Below, in pieces: positions 11,106 through 23,341 of a DNA stretch of 64,000 bases. Numbering within the stretch: the first letter of the stretch is position 1; every line of letters starts with the position of its first letter. The notes beneath the pieces are model-generated. The model saw only the letters and a program-made list of their open reading frames with translations, was not told the DNA's origin and searched no databases. The stretch comes from Symbiodinium natans. Taxonomy: Eukaryota > Sar > Dinophyceae > Suessiales > Symbiodiniaceae. The stretch is taken from NCBI GenBank assembly GCA_905221605.1, contig CAJNDS010000913.1, forward strand, positions 302,158-366,157, in the 5' to 3' direction. Both the position numbers and the translations under genes were made by a program.

Positions 11106-12540
11106 AGCACCTCGGATGGGCAAGTCGAGCGTTTGCAACCTAAAGTTCCCATGAAGGGGCGCAAACAGCGCAAACAATCACATACTTCAGCTTTGCTGAT
11201 GGATCTCTCTACACTAGCTGTTGCAGTGCTGGTTGGCACGGGGCATGCTAGCGAACATGCGAAGTAGTGGTGCATTTTTCTGTGGAAAAGAGTTGTGTAG
11301 AATGTGACTTTGTCACATCACATCATACGCTGACACGCATTAAGAGTTTTCGAGAGTCGCACTGGTTCTCCAGAAGATGTGGCAAAAAAATGCTTGTCCC
11401 ACCCACCCAACAAGATCGGGAAATGAGAGGGTGGGTTGCCCATTCTTTCGTACCCCACTGGCACGACTATCGCCTGCGACCGAAAAAAGACGAGCGTCCG
11501 GTATCCGAATGTGAGGATATGTGAGGATTGTCTGTGAGCCATTCGAATGATGGTATGCATACGTTTTGGTCAACATATTGCCATCACCCATCACTTTCTG
11601 AGACAACAGGGATCCAAAGAGAACCATTATTGCGAGCTTTTGACCCCAACAGCTACGTACAGACACAAGCTTCCGCTCGACTCAGCGTGCAGACCTTGAA
11701 AGGTCATGCACCCTGCCGCGCTACCCATGTTCCCTCCCCCCCTGCGTAGATCACATATGCACGTCACCAGCCGAGAGGCTCCAAACCGAAAGGAGCACCG
11801 CGGGACCTAAGCATGTGTAAGCATCGGTGCTCACATGTGCTAACCGTCTGCTGGCAGACGGAAAGCTTGAGTCGACAGATGGCGCTCACATGCGCTCATG
11901 TAAGCCGAGTGATCTCCAAGAAAACCTTTGCAGCCCGGCGACAGCATGGCCAACAACGCAGTCCCCTCGGGTTGCTTCCTTAGGGGCAAACTCATGCCAC
12001 ATCTGCCGCTACAGTCATGCCGAACTTGAACACACCAGTAGGTAAGCATATGTATTTCCTGCAACAGAACATGTAAAAAAACCAGGCCAAACGCTTGGCA
12101 TCTCGGTGTCGTATTGCGACTGAATGATGCGGTGTATGGTTGCGTCGTCTTCCATCTGCATTCCACAGAGTCAGCGATGCTCTGGTCACTCAGCCGACGC
12201 GACCCTTGTATCCGCGCTCCCAGCTCACCTCCCTCCCCTCCCAAAAGAGCAATCGCCCCACCCCCCCACCCCCACCAACCCCACCTTTCCGAACCCTGCA
12301 CAACTCAACCTAACACCTCACCCCAGGTGCCGCCCCATTTGTGTTCAGGAGTGTGCGCGGGAAGACTGCACACAAGAAAACGGCAAGAAGCAACCATGAA
12401 AAGTGCAGGCAAGGCGCCGGAGATGGTTCTCCGGCCACACCACACCCACCATGGCCAAGGCAGAAGCTCTGCGAACGGTCAGCACCCCGTTAAACTGGAA
12501 CCACACCGTCACTATGACATCGCGGGGACCTTCATCTAAA
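11106..12540. other. No convincing gene
   Basis: Several open frames of 60-190 codons overlap on both strands and none resembles a known domain. Short protein-like fragments exist but I cannot choose a strand. Confidence 0.35.
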
Positions 12541-12619
12541 CGCCGAGCAATGCAAGGAGTTGAGCTGCATCCTGGCCATATGCAGATACAGAGCAGCTAC
12601 GAGTAGTAGCCTGCGGGGT

Positions 12620-12770
12620 GTTAGATTTCTGGTCTTTGAGCGAAGGTCGAAGGACAGCTGTCAGTATCGTGGTCGTCTGCTGGCACCAACAATGCTTGAG
12701 CAATGCGTGAGCTTCTCCCTTTCTGCGCATCTGTGCTTCCTGGACCGGCTTGGTTGTATGAAGCATAGCA
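12620..12770 (-). CDS. Possible exon, uncharacterised
   Basis: A minus-strand stretch reads KPVQEAQMRRKGEAHALLKH, hydrophilic and helix-prone, in the strand shared by all neighbours. Borders and family are unknown. Confidence 0.3.
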
Positions 12771-13649
12771 GTCTTTCCAACAACGACGCTAGAGCTGAAG
12801 ACGCGTGAATCAAGCTAAAGCGGCCCAAGGGAATTTCAACAATGTGTAAACCTACAATTCCATGTTGCAAGAAGTGGTAGACAGACTACGCTGCTTCAAT
12901 GACTTGCTCATGCGCCACGTGTGGCTAATGCTGAAGGTGCACGCCGAATCAAAGGGCAGCTGAGTCCAGACCTTGCAGTCAGAACTGCCGTACGCAATGA
13001 AAACTGAATGTTGCGTTCTCCCACCACAGAAACTTCCACGCGCAGCGTGCCTTCTTTTTCTCTGCATGCGATGGGGTCTCGGGACCTCCATGGATTCGAC
13101 GCCGGAAACGTGTGCAAAGCAGCCTGGCAGCCCGGCTTTGAGCTGCAAGGTGTAAATATCGTGCATGCATCCTGGATTCGCAATGGCTGGCTATGTCCAT
13201 GGCGCTATGTTCAAACGTGCCTCAATGAAGCATCTCAGTGAAGCAATACAGCCGGCATGCATCTAACTTCTGAGAAATCTGAAGCAACTTGATGGCGTGC
13301 TGTGAGGCCTCATGCAGACTTTTGGGGGCTTTGGAACAACGTCCAGTGAGTCTATACGTCTATAGCGTGTAGGCTGAGTTGTGAGCGGTGGCTTCGTGAG
13401 GCCTACACTCAGGGCCTACCGTGAAAAAGGGGCCCACATCTTCTGGCCGTCCAAGCGGCCTATGGGGCCCAGTGGCTGAAGAACCTCTCCAATAGATGGG
13501 GACCTCTCCCCATTCTCCCCACGCTTCTGCGAGTCAGATCTCCGCCCAGGGCCGCTGGGATCCTCGGTCAGCGACAAAAAAACACAACAGCCGTCGGCAG
13601 ATTCCGCTGAGGCCTCGGCCGCAGGTGTATGGGTGGCACACTCTAATCC

Positions 13650-14089
13650 CCAACGGCACGGGACCCTTTGCACCCCCTTTTTTTTGGCGTTTTTTGCCTG
13701 CAAGGGGTACCCCCCGAGGTGGCGGCGCGGACGGCGCAACAGGGCAATTTTGGGCTTGACACCCCCTCCCACCCCCGCCCTGCCAGCCCCCCCCCCCCCC
13801 CAACCTCCTGCCGCACCATGCTCGCCGCACCCGAGGCACACCACATGCCTGGATGCCTATGTGACCTTGCGCAGCTGCAGAGCTTCCCGCAACCATGCAC
13901 ATGCTCACGAGGCTGCGCTGGGCCAGGCCGAGGCGGGCCGCGTAGCGTTAAAATTATCTCCCTCTGGGCCCGAGGTTTGTTTGTTTTGGGCTCCGCTGTA
14001 AGTCTGTCAGTTGACCCAGCAAACCCCGCAAGGACCGCAACGTCGGCTTTCACGTCCGGCCCCAACCAGATATAGGAACAACTTGACGG

Positions 14090-14121
<32 letters not shown>

Positions 14122-14220
14122 GCCCGCTGCACCCCGAAAAACACGCCATGGGCCAGTACCCCGAAGTCAGGTTAGGCTTTTTCGCAGAAGCCTGCCAGTT
14201 GCTCCAACAAACCCCGCAAC
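13650..14220. repeat. Homopolymer-rich segment with poly(A) and short direct repeats
   Basis: C-runs at 13787-13801, then a run of 30 A at 14090-14119. Two similar stretches of about 30 bp, at 14003-14032 and 14190-14219, share CAGTTG followed by CAAACCCCGCAA and lie on either side of the poly(A). This could be a retroposed insert or slippage products. No coding sequence is recognised. Confidence 0.6.
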
Positions 14221-14565
14221 CCCGACTTATACCCCGGAGCCTTCTAAGGTAGGCCCGACTGAAGCCGGGCGTCCATGGGCGGCTTCCCCAGGTTGGAGCG
14301 GCTGTGGTGCCGGCTCAGAACCTGAAAACAAGCAAAAAAAAAAAGGAGAACGGAGTCCGAAAACAGAACAACATGGTGGTTCCCCCCCGCCCCCCCCGGC
14401 ATGCCCCTCTTCAAATGAGAGCTCTGAGAGAGCTCTGACTCTGACTCTGAGGCGCCCGGCAGGCCCCGGAGCGCTCCCTCCTGCTCCGCTTCCCCGCGTC
14501 GTCGGCGAGGGGCCCGGCGAGGAGGGCTGAGGAGCAAACAGCGAGAGAACGGTGTGTTCCACAGA

Positions 14566-14587
14566 GAGAGAGAGAGAGAGAGAGAGC
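14566..14587. repeat. (GA)n microsatellite
   Basis: Perfect GA dinucleotide run. Flanking sequence from 14227 to 15060 has open frames on both strands but none I can support. Confidence 0.9.
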
Positions 14588-15068
14588 ACTGAGCGGCAGC
14601 TAAGGGGCACCCCAACACACAAAAAAACTATTGGAGAAGGAACCCAGAGTTGAAAGCAACAGTGAGGAGATCCACCTTCGCGGGCGACATGGCCCGGCTG
14701 CGGGACCGGGAGGCGGCCCGCACGGCGCTGCCCGCCACAGTGACCTGACGGAGAGCACTTGGAGCATTTTTCGCCCCACGCTCGTGCACTCATTTTCGCC
14801 CTCCCTTCCGCTTTACCCCTTGTTTAAAGTGATAAAGACCACTGAAAGATCTCAGCTGCAGGCCGCGGGGTCTTCCGCGGCGGCGGCGCCCAAGGCCATG
14901 AGCCGCGAGTCTGGCGCCTGAACATGGCCGGTCAGAGTCAGAAACACCTGCACCTAAAATCTGATATTAAGCAACTGGAACTAAAGTAACTGAGATGTAT
15001 ACCACCGAGAGTACCGAGGGTATTCCGGGGGCACACTCGGTCAGGCGTGAAAGTAGTTAAGTAGTGAA

Positions 15069-15869
15069 TCAAATGCTACGACCATGCGAACGGTTTTGTT
15101 GGTCGTCGCTGGCAAAGAGGGGCCCGCTGCCGGGCTGCGTACTATACAGACCAACAACATCCAACAACCCTGTTTGCAAACCCCTCTGCCAGGAGGGAAG
15201 GAGATCCAGGACGAACCCCTGGCAGCAAAGTGAGAAAAGTGATGTAGTGAAGTCCTGTGAAGGTCCACGCAGGCTGTGGTCCCTCAAGGTGACCGCCGAA
15301 TGCCTCCAAGAGCCTTTTCTAACAATTTTGTTCGCCGTGCAGCAAAAGAAGACGGACACGAGATTTCCCTGGCTTAAGGCAGCGTAAGGAGGCAATGCGC
15401 AGGCAGAGAGAAAAGAGTGCCATTCGGGGTGCCGAGGGCACTTACCCTCGCTAGCACCCTCGTCGGAAGCACCCTGGACAGTTCCTTTTGCTTTCGGACA
15501 CCGTCCCCTGAGCTCCGTTTTCATATCGCGGCATAGATCCAAATAAGAAATGGCACGCATCTTCAAATGGTGTGTGCTATACCGCGCCCTAAATTCGAAC
15601 GCACACTTCAGAGAGCACATTCTGTCTTTGACCACCTCCGCCAGAGCAGCGCACAGCAGCTTCCGCTGAGACGTTTCCACCTGTGTCAGAGGGCTAGAGG
15701 AGGGCGTTGAGTGACTTAAAACTGAGAGTTGGTGAAGGCGCGTGACTTCCTCTCTCTTACAGCAATTTTGACACATTCGGAGAAATGTCGAACTTAAGCC
15801 TCGCCCAAAGAGTAGCGGATGGTCTCGCTCGAGAACTGATTGCACCTCAGGGCGCTTGCAAAGCACCAT
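15069..15869 (-). CDS. Uncharacterised 266-codon open frame
   Basis: One uninterrupted minus-strand frame on the same strand as all supported genes. Its centre is protein-like, for example LLCAALAEVVKDRMCSLKC and MRAISYLDLCRDMKTEL. Its lower third looks less so, and it could be one or two exons plus intron. No domain is recognised. Confidence 0.35.
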   Translation of the reverse strand: MVLCKRPEVQSVLERDHPLLFGRGLSSTFLRMCQNCCKREEVTRLHQLSVLSHSTPSSSPLTQVETSQRKLLCAALAEVVKDRMCSLKCAFEFRARYSTHHLKMRAISYLDLCRDMKTELRGRCPKAKGTVQGASDEGASEGKCPRHPEWHSFLSACALPPYAALSQGNLVSVFFCCTANKIVRKGSWRHSAVTLRDHSLRGPSQDFTTSLFSLCCQGFVLDLLPSWQRGLQTGLLDVVGLYSTQPGSGPLFASDDQQNRSHGRSI

Positions 15870-17361
15870 TCAATCCTCTACCGTCCACATGGTTCTGCCC
15901 AATCAGCTGCAAACAGTACAGTACATACCACAGTACCACAGGGCCAGACGTGGCCAGCACTCCAATCAGCTGCGGCCGAACTGCGTCAGCGGCCTGCGAT
16001 CTGCTGAAGCACTCCGCGATGCAGGGCCGTGGGGCGGTGCAAGTCACGTGTTTTCTTGGGGCTCCTTTCAGCTGAATCACAGGCACTATCGACATGGGTG
16101 CAGGCATGTGCTAGGTGCGCACAGCCGCCAGGGTAGATAATCTGCAATGCTCTGTCAGCATTGCAGGTGGTTCCTGTGATGCACAGCTCCACCAACGGAA
16201 AAGGCAAAGAGGAACCGCTTCCAGGAACGGCTCTCGCAATGGGATTTTTGGGCTACTGGTCACAGGGCTCTCTTTGGAGGCTCAAAAGCGCGCTTCGTAT
16301 AAGGCTTAACCCTTTTTAGCTTCTCTTAGCCGATGTCAAGCCGAGGCTTATCCCAGAAGCGGTTGGCGAATGCAGTTCGGCCAGGAAGATTTTAGGCCTT
16401 GTTTTAAATTCCCTACGGCACAAAACTCCGCTTGGATTAGGAGCATTTCTGCTCTTCTGACAGCCGAGACGGTCTAGAAGTACAATTTCGCATATAACTT
16501 CCTCAGGAGCACGCATGAATTAGGAGCGTTCTCTTCAAACAGCAGCCCGACAATGAGCAAGTTGATCACAGGCTGTCCAGGACAGCCAAAAGCGAGCTGT
16601 CTTGCCACTTGCGTACCATACATACATAGAATTACATATTTATACACGGATCTCCCGGATGTCTGTTTCGGGCTTGGTGAATCTTGCGGCTTGCTAGACA
16701 TGACTCCAATTATATACAGCTGGATAGATCTCAAATCAACTTGCCTTCTCTCCAAAATCTTTTTTGTGTCAGCGCAGAGTCTCACGAGAGCAACGTTCTG
16801 AAGGTGGTGCTGGCAGCCTCAGAGGCAAAGTAAAAAAAAACATGTTGGTGTCGGCAGAGAATGATGGGTCCTGCTGTTTATCAAGTATTCAACAGCACTC
16901 AATTGTTCCCCATATTGAAATATCCTGTTGTTCCCAAGGTTCAGTTCAGCTCTATGACGTTTGGAGTCGTCTTTGTGCACCTCCCCCTGTCGCCTCCTCC
17001 TCTGCCCCCCTGCCCCCAACCCTCCCTACATGGCCCTGCATTTCTTCTTCTCCGACTCTCCCCCACTCTCCGACTCCCACTGACTTCTCTTGTGTGGTCT
17101 GTGTCCTGGACCCTCTTCAAGCGCCGCGCCCTCCGCAGATCGCCCAGGGTTGAAGCTCTTCGAAAGGTCTTTCTCCTTACTCTGAGAGTATAGCGCTGAA
17201 GTGTAGAAGGGGCCGCAAGAAGCCCCTGAGTAAAGAAAAGAAGAAGCTGACCGGGGCAGAGCTGGGGCCCGCCACCTGTTCTTGCCAGGCTCCTCATCCT
17301 TGCCAAAAGAGGCACTCGATTTGACGACGCGACAGAAAAAAAAAGACGGGTTTCTGAACAC
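15870..17361. other. No convincing gene
   Basis: Downstream of the kinase stop a minus-strand frame (17361-17026) is rich in Ser, Lys and Glu (for example SFGKDEEPGKNRW) and might be 3' UTR or an exon of the next gene. The rest has no recognisable feature. Confidence 0.35.
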
Positions 17362-20300
17362 TTAAGATCGACCCGGGCATCGCACCTCCACCTTGGATAT
17401 AGCTCTGCACGGTAGATCGCACTCAGTGTCCACAAAGGAGAACTCCCAACCCCGGATATCCTGGCACGTAGAATCAGGGCACCCACCAGTGGGCACCAAC
17501 CAGGGCACTAACAACTTGAGACTTTTTTGCAGCAGGGGCACCTGAGACGAAGACCACGACCGGAACACCTGCTCCAGTGCAAGGCTGCTTGTTCGGGATT
17601 GGCTGTTCCGAGTTGTTCCCGCGGACTTCGTGCATTGATGGTGCGATTTGGGTCATACACATTTCGGCTTCTCCTTTATTTTCTGTTCGCTGGCCGCATG
17701 CCTTTCTCATGGCAAAATGTCAGTGTCAGGAGTGCTCTCCTCGCTGGAGAGCTTTCGCAAGTTGCGGGGCCGGGCCTTGCGCCCGAACCTGCCCTCGAAT
17801 GGACTGGCGACCTTCCGGAGACTCTGTCGAAGAGTAACCCGAAAGAAAACAATGAAACTAAGAAACACACGAAAAACAGTCAAAAGATGCCAAGAAGAGC
17901 CCCCAAACCGGCCCAAAGCCCTTGAACGGAAGAGCCGAGGTGAGCCGTGCTCTGCCTTTTCCTCCGCGCGCGCGGCGAAGGAGGACACGCGACGCAAAGG
18001 CGGCACGGGCACCTTCAGGGCAACGAGAGAAGATCTACAGATGATCTCTGCTCTGCAATCTCGATCTACTCTGAGATTTTTGCAGAGGCAAGGAAAAGAG
18101 GGCGAGATTTTGATCGCAAAAAAGCGGATGTTCCTCTAAGAAATGGAAGTTCTGGGATCCGAAGAGTCTCGCCTCCCGCTTGAGCACTTGCTGGAAGTCA
18201 ATTCCGATAAAGAAGGGGTGGTGTCGCACCTTCAAGGCAATCATATTCTCTCACAGGAGGCGAAGACGAGCCTGTGAGCTATCAGCCACCTCGCCTCTGA
18301 TGTTTGCCTTTTGCCGATCCTCTTTGCCTTGATGCACTGCAGCTATGGTCTAAGGCTCTCTGACTACAAAGAGACGGAAGGGGATCAAGACATGAAGTTC
18401 AGGCGGGCAACCAGCTTGAGTTTCATTGCAGGTTTGCAGTGTGGTCCCTACATTCAACGACATGCAACGGCATTTTCATGAAGCATCTCAAGCAGGTCAT
18501 TTTCGGCATCAAGATGTTGAAGCCTGCTTTCGAACACATCAGAAACTGCGCAGACAGTTTGATGATGAAATGTACTGTGCTTCCTACACATTCTGTCGCA
18601 CTAGGGGACCTTGTGCGTTCCTTGCAACTTATCTCCATATTGTGCGCTCATCGTGGGCCTTGGCTCAGCAGGTCTTCTCCCGGACTCTCTTCGTTTCACT
18701 CGCTTCATGTTCGGCTGTGCTGGCCCTTCCGTGCAGCTGTGCTCCATGAGGGCCCACCCGCCCACCCGGTTGCGCTTCAGGAGCTATCTGCCACTCTGCT
18801 CCCCGTTTACTCCCCGTCGCCTCGGGGCAGAACTCAGAACGCGCAAAAAAAAGACGCATTTTGGAGACGTGAGACGTGGTTCCCTGAGGCTCCTCTTTAT
18901 GGCTCCCACTTGAGGGTAGGGGATCAAAAAAACATTTGTTTGGGATCAAAAAATAATGTATTTCTAGGCGGATCAAAAAAAACTTACTTGGGATCAAAAA
19001 ATAATTTACTGAAGGCTTCGAAGGCTTCTTGCAAGCGGAACGGAGGCTGTAAACGCTCAGAAATGCAGCAGTTCTGGCCGTTCGCAAGCTTTAAATACCG
19101 AAAAAACACAGCATTTTTGCGCATTTCAGAGTGTCCAAAGAGGCTGCAGATACTGTTTGTAGCAGCAGTTCTGCGCTTTCAGAGGCTGGAAATACTGTAC
19201 ACTGCAGCATTTCTGAGTTTCCAGAGGCTGCAAATACGGAAAATAGCAGCATTTCTGCGATTTCAGAGGCTGGAAATACTGTGAATAGCAGCATTTCTGA
19301 GTTTGCAGAGGCTGCAAATCAATGCTGGCATCTTGGCATTAGAAGTTTCAAAAATGCGCATACTCTGAAGCATGTATATTCTGGCATAGTATTGTGGATA
19401 TTCTTGTATAATATTGTTTGACATTGTATATTCTTGCATGTTATTGTACGTTGTTGTATATTGTTGAGTATTATTGTATTGCCTTGTGTTTTCTTATGTT
19501 TTTGTGTGATATTGAATATTATTGCATATTATTGAATGTTATTGTATATTTTTCAATTTATTGTATATTGTTCTCTTTTTTTGTAGGTTACTGTATATTA
19601 TTGTATATTCTTGAATTTTCTTTGTATATTATTGCAGATTATAGTATATTATTGTATATTCTTGTATATTATTGTCTACTATTGTAAAAGGGTGAAGGAT
19701 CAAAAAAAATACATAAGCATCAAAAAAAAAATAACCCCAAGGGATAAAAAAAAATAAATAAGCATCAAAAAAAAAAATAACCCATTTTCCTCTTGGAATA
19801 CAGCGGGGGGGGGGGGGGGGGTGGGGGGGGGGGTTGGGGGGGGGGGTTGGGGGGGGGGGTTTTGGGTTGGGGGGGGGGGGTTGGGGGGGGGGGGTTGGGG
19901 GGGGGGGGGGGGGGGGGGGGGTGGGTAGTAGTGGGTGGTGGTAGTGGTTGGAAAACCTTCTATTTTCTCGATCTTTTAATAGGAAAACCTCTATTTCTTC
20001 ATATTCCCACAAGAAAACCTCTATTTTCTTCACGTTTTCATAGGAAACCTCTATCATCTCTATGTTTCCATCGGAAAACCTCTATTTGCATGTATTTTAA
20101 GAAAAACTTAAACTTTTAGTAGCCCAATGGCTTCAACAAGATTCATAAAGCACGCTTTGCAGTGGCACAGCTTGATAAAAACGCGGCGGGGTTGGGGTTG
20201 GCGCAGCCCCCCCCCCCCCCACACCCCCCCACTTGGCTTTGCAGCACGCTTTGCACAGCTTAAAAAAAACAGCGGGGGGGTTGGGGGGGGCGCAGCCCCC

Positions 20301-23300
20301 CCCATTTGCAAACAATGTTCGCACGATGCGTAGAAGTGGTGGCAGTGTTTGGAAAACCTTCTAGTTTCTCGATCTTTCAATGGGAAAACATCTATTTCTT
20401 CATACTCCCACAAGAAAACGTCTACTGTCTTCACGTTTTCATGAGAAATCCTCTATTATCTCTGTGTTTCCATCGGAAAAACTCTACTTCTACATGTTTT
20501 ATTCCAATGGCTTCAAAGAACAATATATAATACATACTACATAATATATAAAATATACTATATAATGAATAATAAATAATAAATTGATTAATAATAAATA
20601 GTATTATATTATATATATATATATATTGTATATTATGTATACAGTATATATTATATATTATATACTTTAAATTATGCATTATATGCAGTATATAATATGC
20701 AATATACAATATGTGATATGCAATATATGACATATGATATACAATATGCGATATATAAATATATATATATATATACTTTATATTATTTATTTAGATTTTT
20801 TTATTTATTTATTCATATTTATATTTCTTATTTATATACATACACATATCATATAATATATGATATATATACATGTATATATATATAAGTATAAGTGTGT
20901 ATATATAATATATAATAATATATAAATAGATAAATATATATAATAATATATAAATAAAATCTATAATATACAATATGTAATATGTAATATCTATATATAA
21001 TAATTTATATAATATATAATATGTAATATATAATATATATATAATACAATTTACATAGTACATACGACATAATAAATATTATACATAATACAGAATACAT
21101 AATATAAAACATTAATATATAATTCATAATACATAGTACATAAAACATAAAACATAAGAATTCATAATACGTAATACATAATACATAATACATAATATAT
21201 AATGCAGAATACGTAATACATAATACATAATACATAATATATAATGTATAATATATATTATATAATGTATAATGTATAGTATATAATAGGTAATGTGTAA
21301 TGTAATGTGTATTATGTAATATGTATATATATATATATATATATGCACATACATACATACATATATATACACACACGTTGATCTTCACTATCGTGTGTAT
21401 ATAATATATATATATATATTTATTTATATTTATTGATTTTTACTTATTTGTCTAATTTAATTATTTATTTATACGCATAGGACCCGCAGGACCAGGCGGA
21501 CAGACAAGCAGACCAGAGGACCAGAGGACCAGGGGACCACAAGACCAGGGGACCACGGGACCAGAGGACCACGGGACCAGAGGACCACGGGACCAGAGGA
21601 CCACGGGACCAGAGGACCACGGGACCAGAGGACCACGGGACCAGAGGACCACGCAGGTGGGCCGGATGGCTTATTTTTTTTTTTTGATGCCTATTATTTT
21701 TTTATTGATCCCTATTATTTTTCTTTTTGATGCTTATTATTTTTTTTTGATGCCTATGCCGTATATCTACCATTGTACATTATTGTAGTCTTTTGTACAC
21801 TATTTTATATTGTTGTATGTCTTGCTGTACATCTTTTGTACATTTTTGTATATTATTGTATATTGTTGTCTATTATTGAATATTATTGTCAATTACTGAA
21901 AATTATTGTAAGTTATTCTTTGTTTACGTGTATATTGCTGCATATTCTTGTACATACTTGCATATTGTTGTATTTTTCTGTATTATTGTATATTATTGCA
22001 TCGTTTTGTAAAATATTCTTGTATATTATTGTATCTTACTGCGTCTTCATGTTTTTTTGCAAAAAAGTGCTCGCATCAGAAGGATTCATGTGCTTTGAAG
22101 CAAGCTTGCCCGGACTAAGAAAACAGCCCGGGGCCCCCCCCCCATTTGCAAACACAACGCTCGCATCATTGGTTTGGAAAGGATGCTCATATGCTTTGAA
22201 GCAAGCTTGCCCGGCTTTAAGAAACAGCGGGGGGTTTGAAGGGGGGGCGCAGACCCCCCCCCCCATTTGCAAACACAATGCTCGCATCATGGGTTTGGAA
22301 GGGATTCATACGAGTGGAAGAAGCTTGCCCGGCGCCAAACAAACAAGAAATATGTATTGTGTATTATCAATTCTATATCAAATAGCAGTAAATATATACA
22401 TATATGCTTTGCTATTTTGATTTTGTTATATTTTTCTGATACAAAGGTATACTCGACGATACTGTGGTCTATTCTACTCTATGCCACTCTAAATATTTTG
22501 TTATACTTTGTTTTAATATATATACGTATATATATATATAAACATATGATGTTATGTTAGTTTTCCTACATATCCTTTCCTGTCCTTTCCTTTCCTTTCC
22601 TTCCTTGCTTCCTTGCTTCCTTGCTTCCTTGCTTCCTTGCTTCCTTGTTTCCTTGCTTCCTTGCTTCCTTGCTTCCTTGCTTCCTTGCTTCCTTGCTGCC
22701 TTGCTTCCTTGCTTCCTTGCTTCCTTGCTTCCTTGCTTCCTTGCTTCCTTGCTTCCTTGCTTCCTTGCTTCCTTGCTTCCTTGCTTCCTTGCTTCCATCC
22801 TTCCTTCCTTCCTGCCTTCCTTCCTTCCTTCCGTCCTTCCGCCCTTCCTTCCCTCCCTCCCTCCTTTTCTCCCTCCCTCCCTCCCCTTCCCTCTCTCCGT
22901 CGGAAGAACCGAATAAATTATTTCTTGATCCTAAATAAATTATTTTTTGATCCTAAATCCGCCGACCCCCTTTGTCGGCGTCGAGAAGCTGGACTCGTAC
23001 CTTGCCCGCTGGACCCGCTAGTGGCCTTCCCCATGGACCCGCGCGGCTTGCTTCCTACGTGGATGGACCCGCGCGTATTGTAACCCACCTCCATACGCCG
23101 CGCGTTTTGTGACCCATTTCCCAACCCCTCCCTCCCCTCCACCCGAGCCAGAAAAACAACCAATTGGTGTTTTGGAAGGCGGCCAACCGGGTGGAACCAC
23201 GCGTTTTGGGATCCTACCCCCCCCCACCCCCAACCCGCCCCCCCCGCCCCCCCCCCTCCCTCCCTCCACCCGAGGCAGGAAAAACAACCAATTTGGTGTT

Positions 23301-23310
23301 CTGGAAAGCT

Positions 23311-23341
<31 letters not shown>

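Noticed and set aside
18035-18244. Separate small gene around VRHHPFFIGIDF
   Set aside because: It is the C-lobe exon of the AGC kinase: splice phases fit the exon ending at 25121 and the exon starting at 18012.
19793-20119. Gly- or Pro-rich frames
   Set aside because: Homopolymer G/C tract, intronic.
19950-20512. CRISPR-like array (regular core and variable spacer)
   Set aside because: Only a few degenerate units, no cas genes, eukaryotic intron; treated as a dispersed repeat.
22469-23083. Open frames rich in KEARKQGS or LPCFLAS
   Set aside because: CCTTGCTT satellite translated on either strand.
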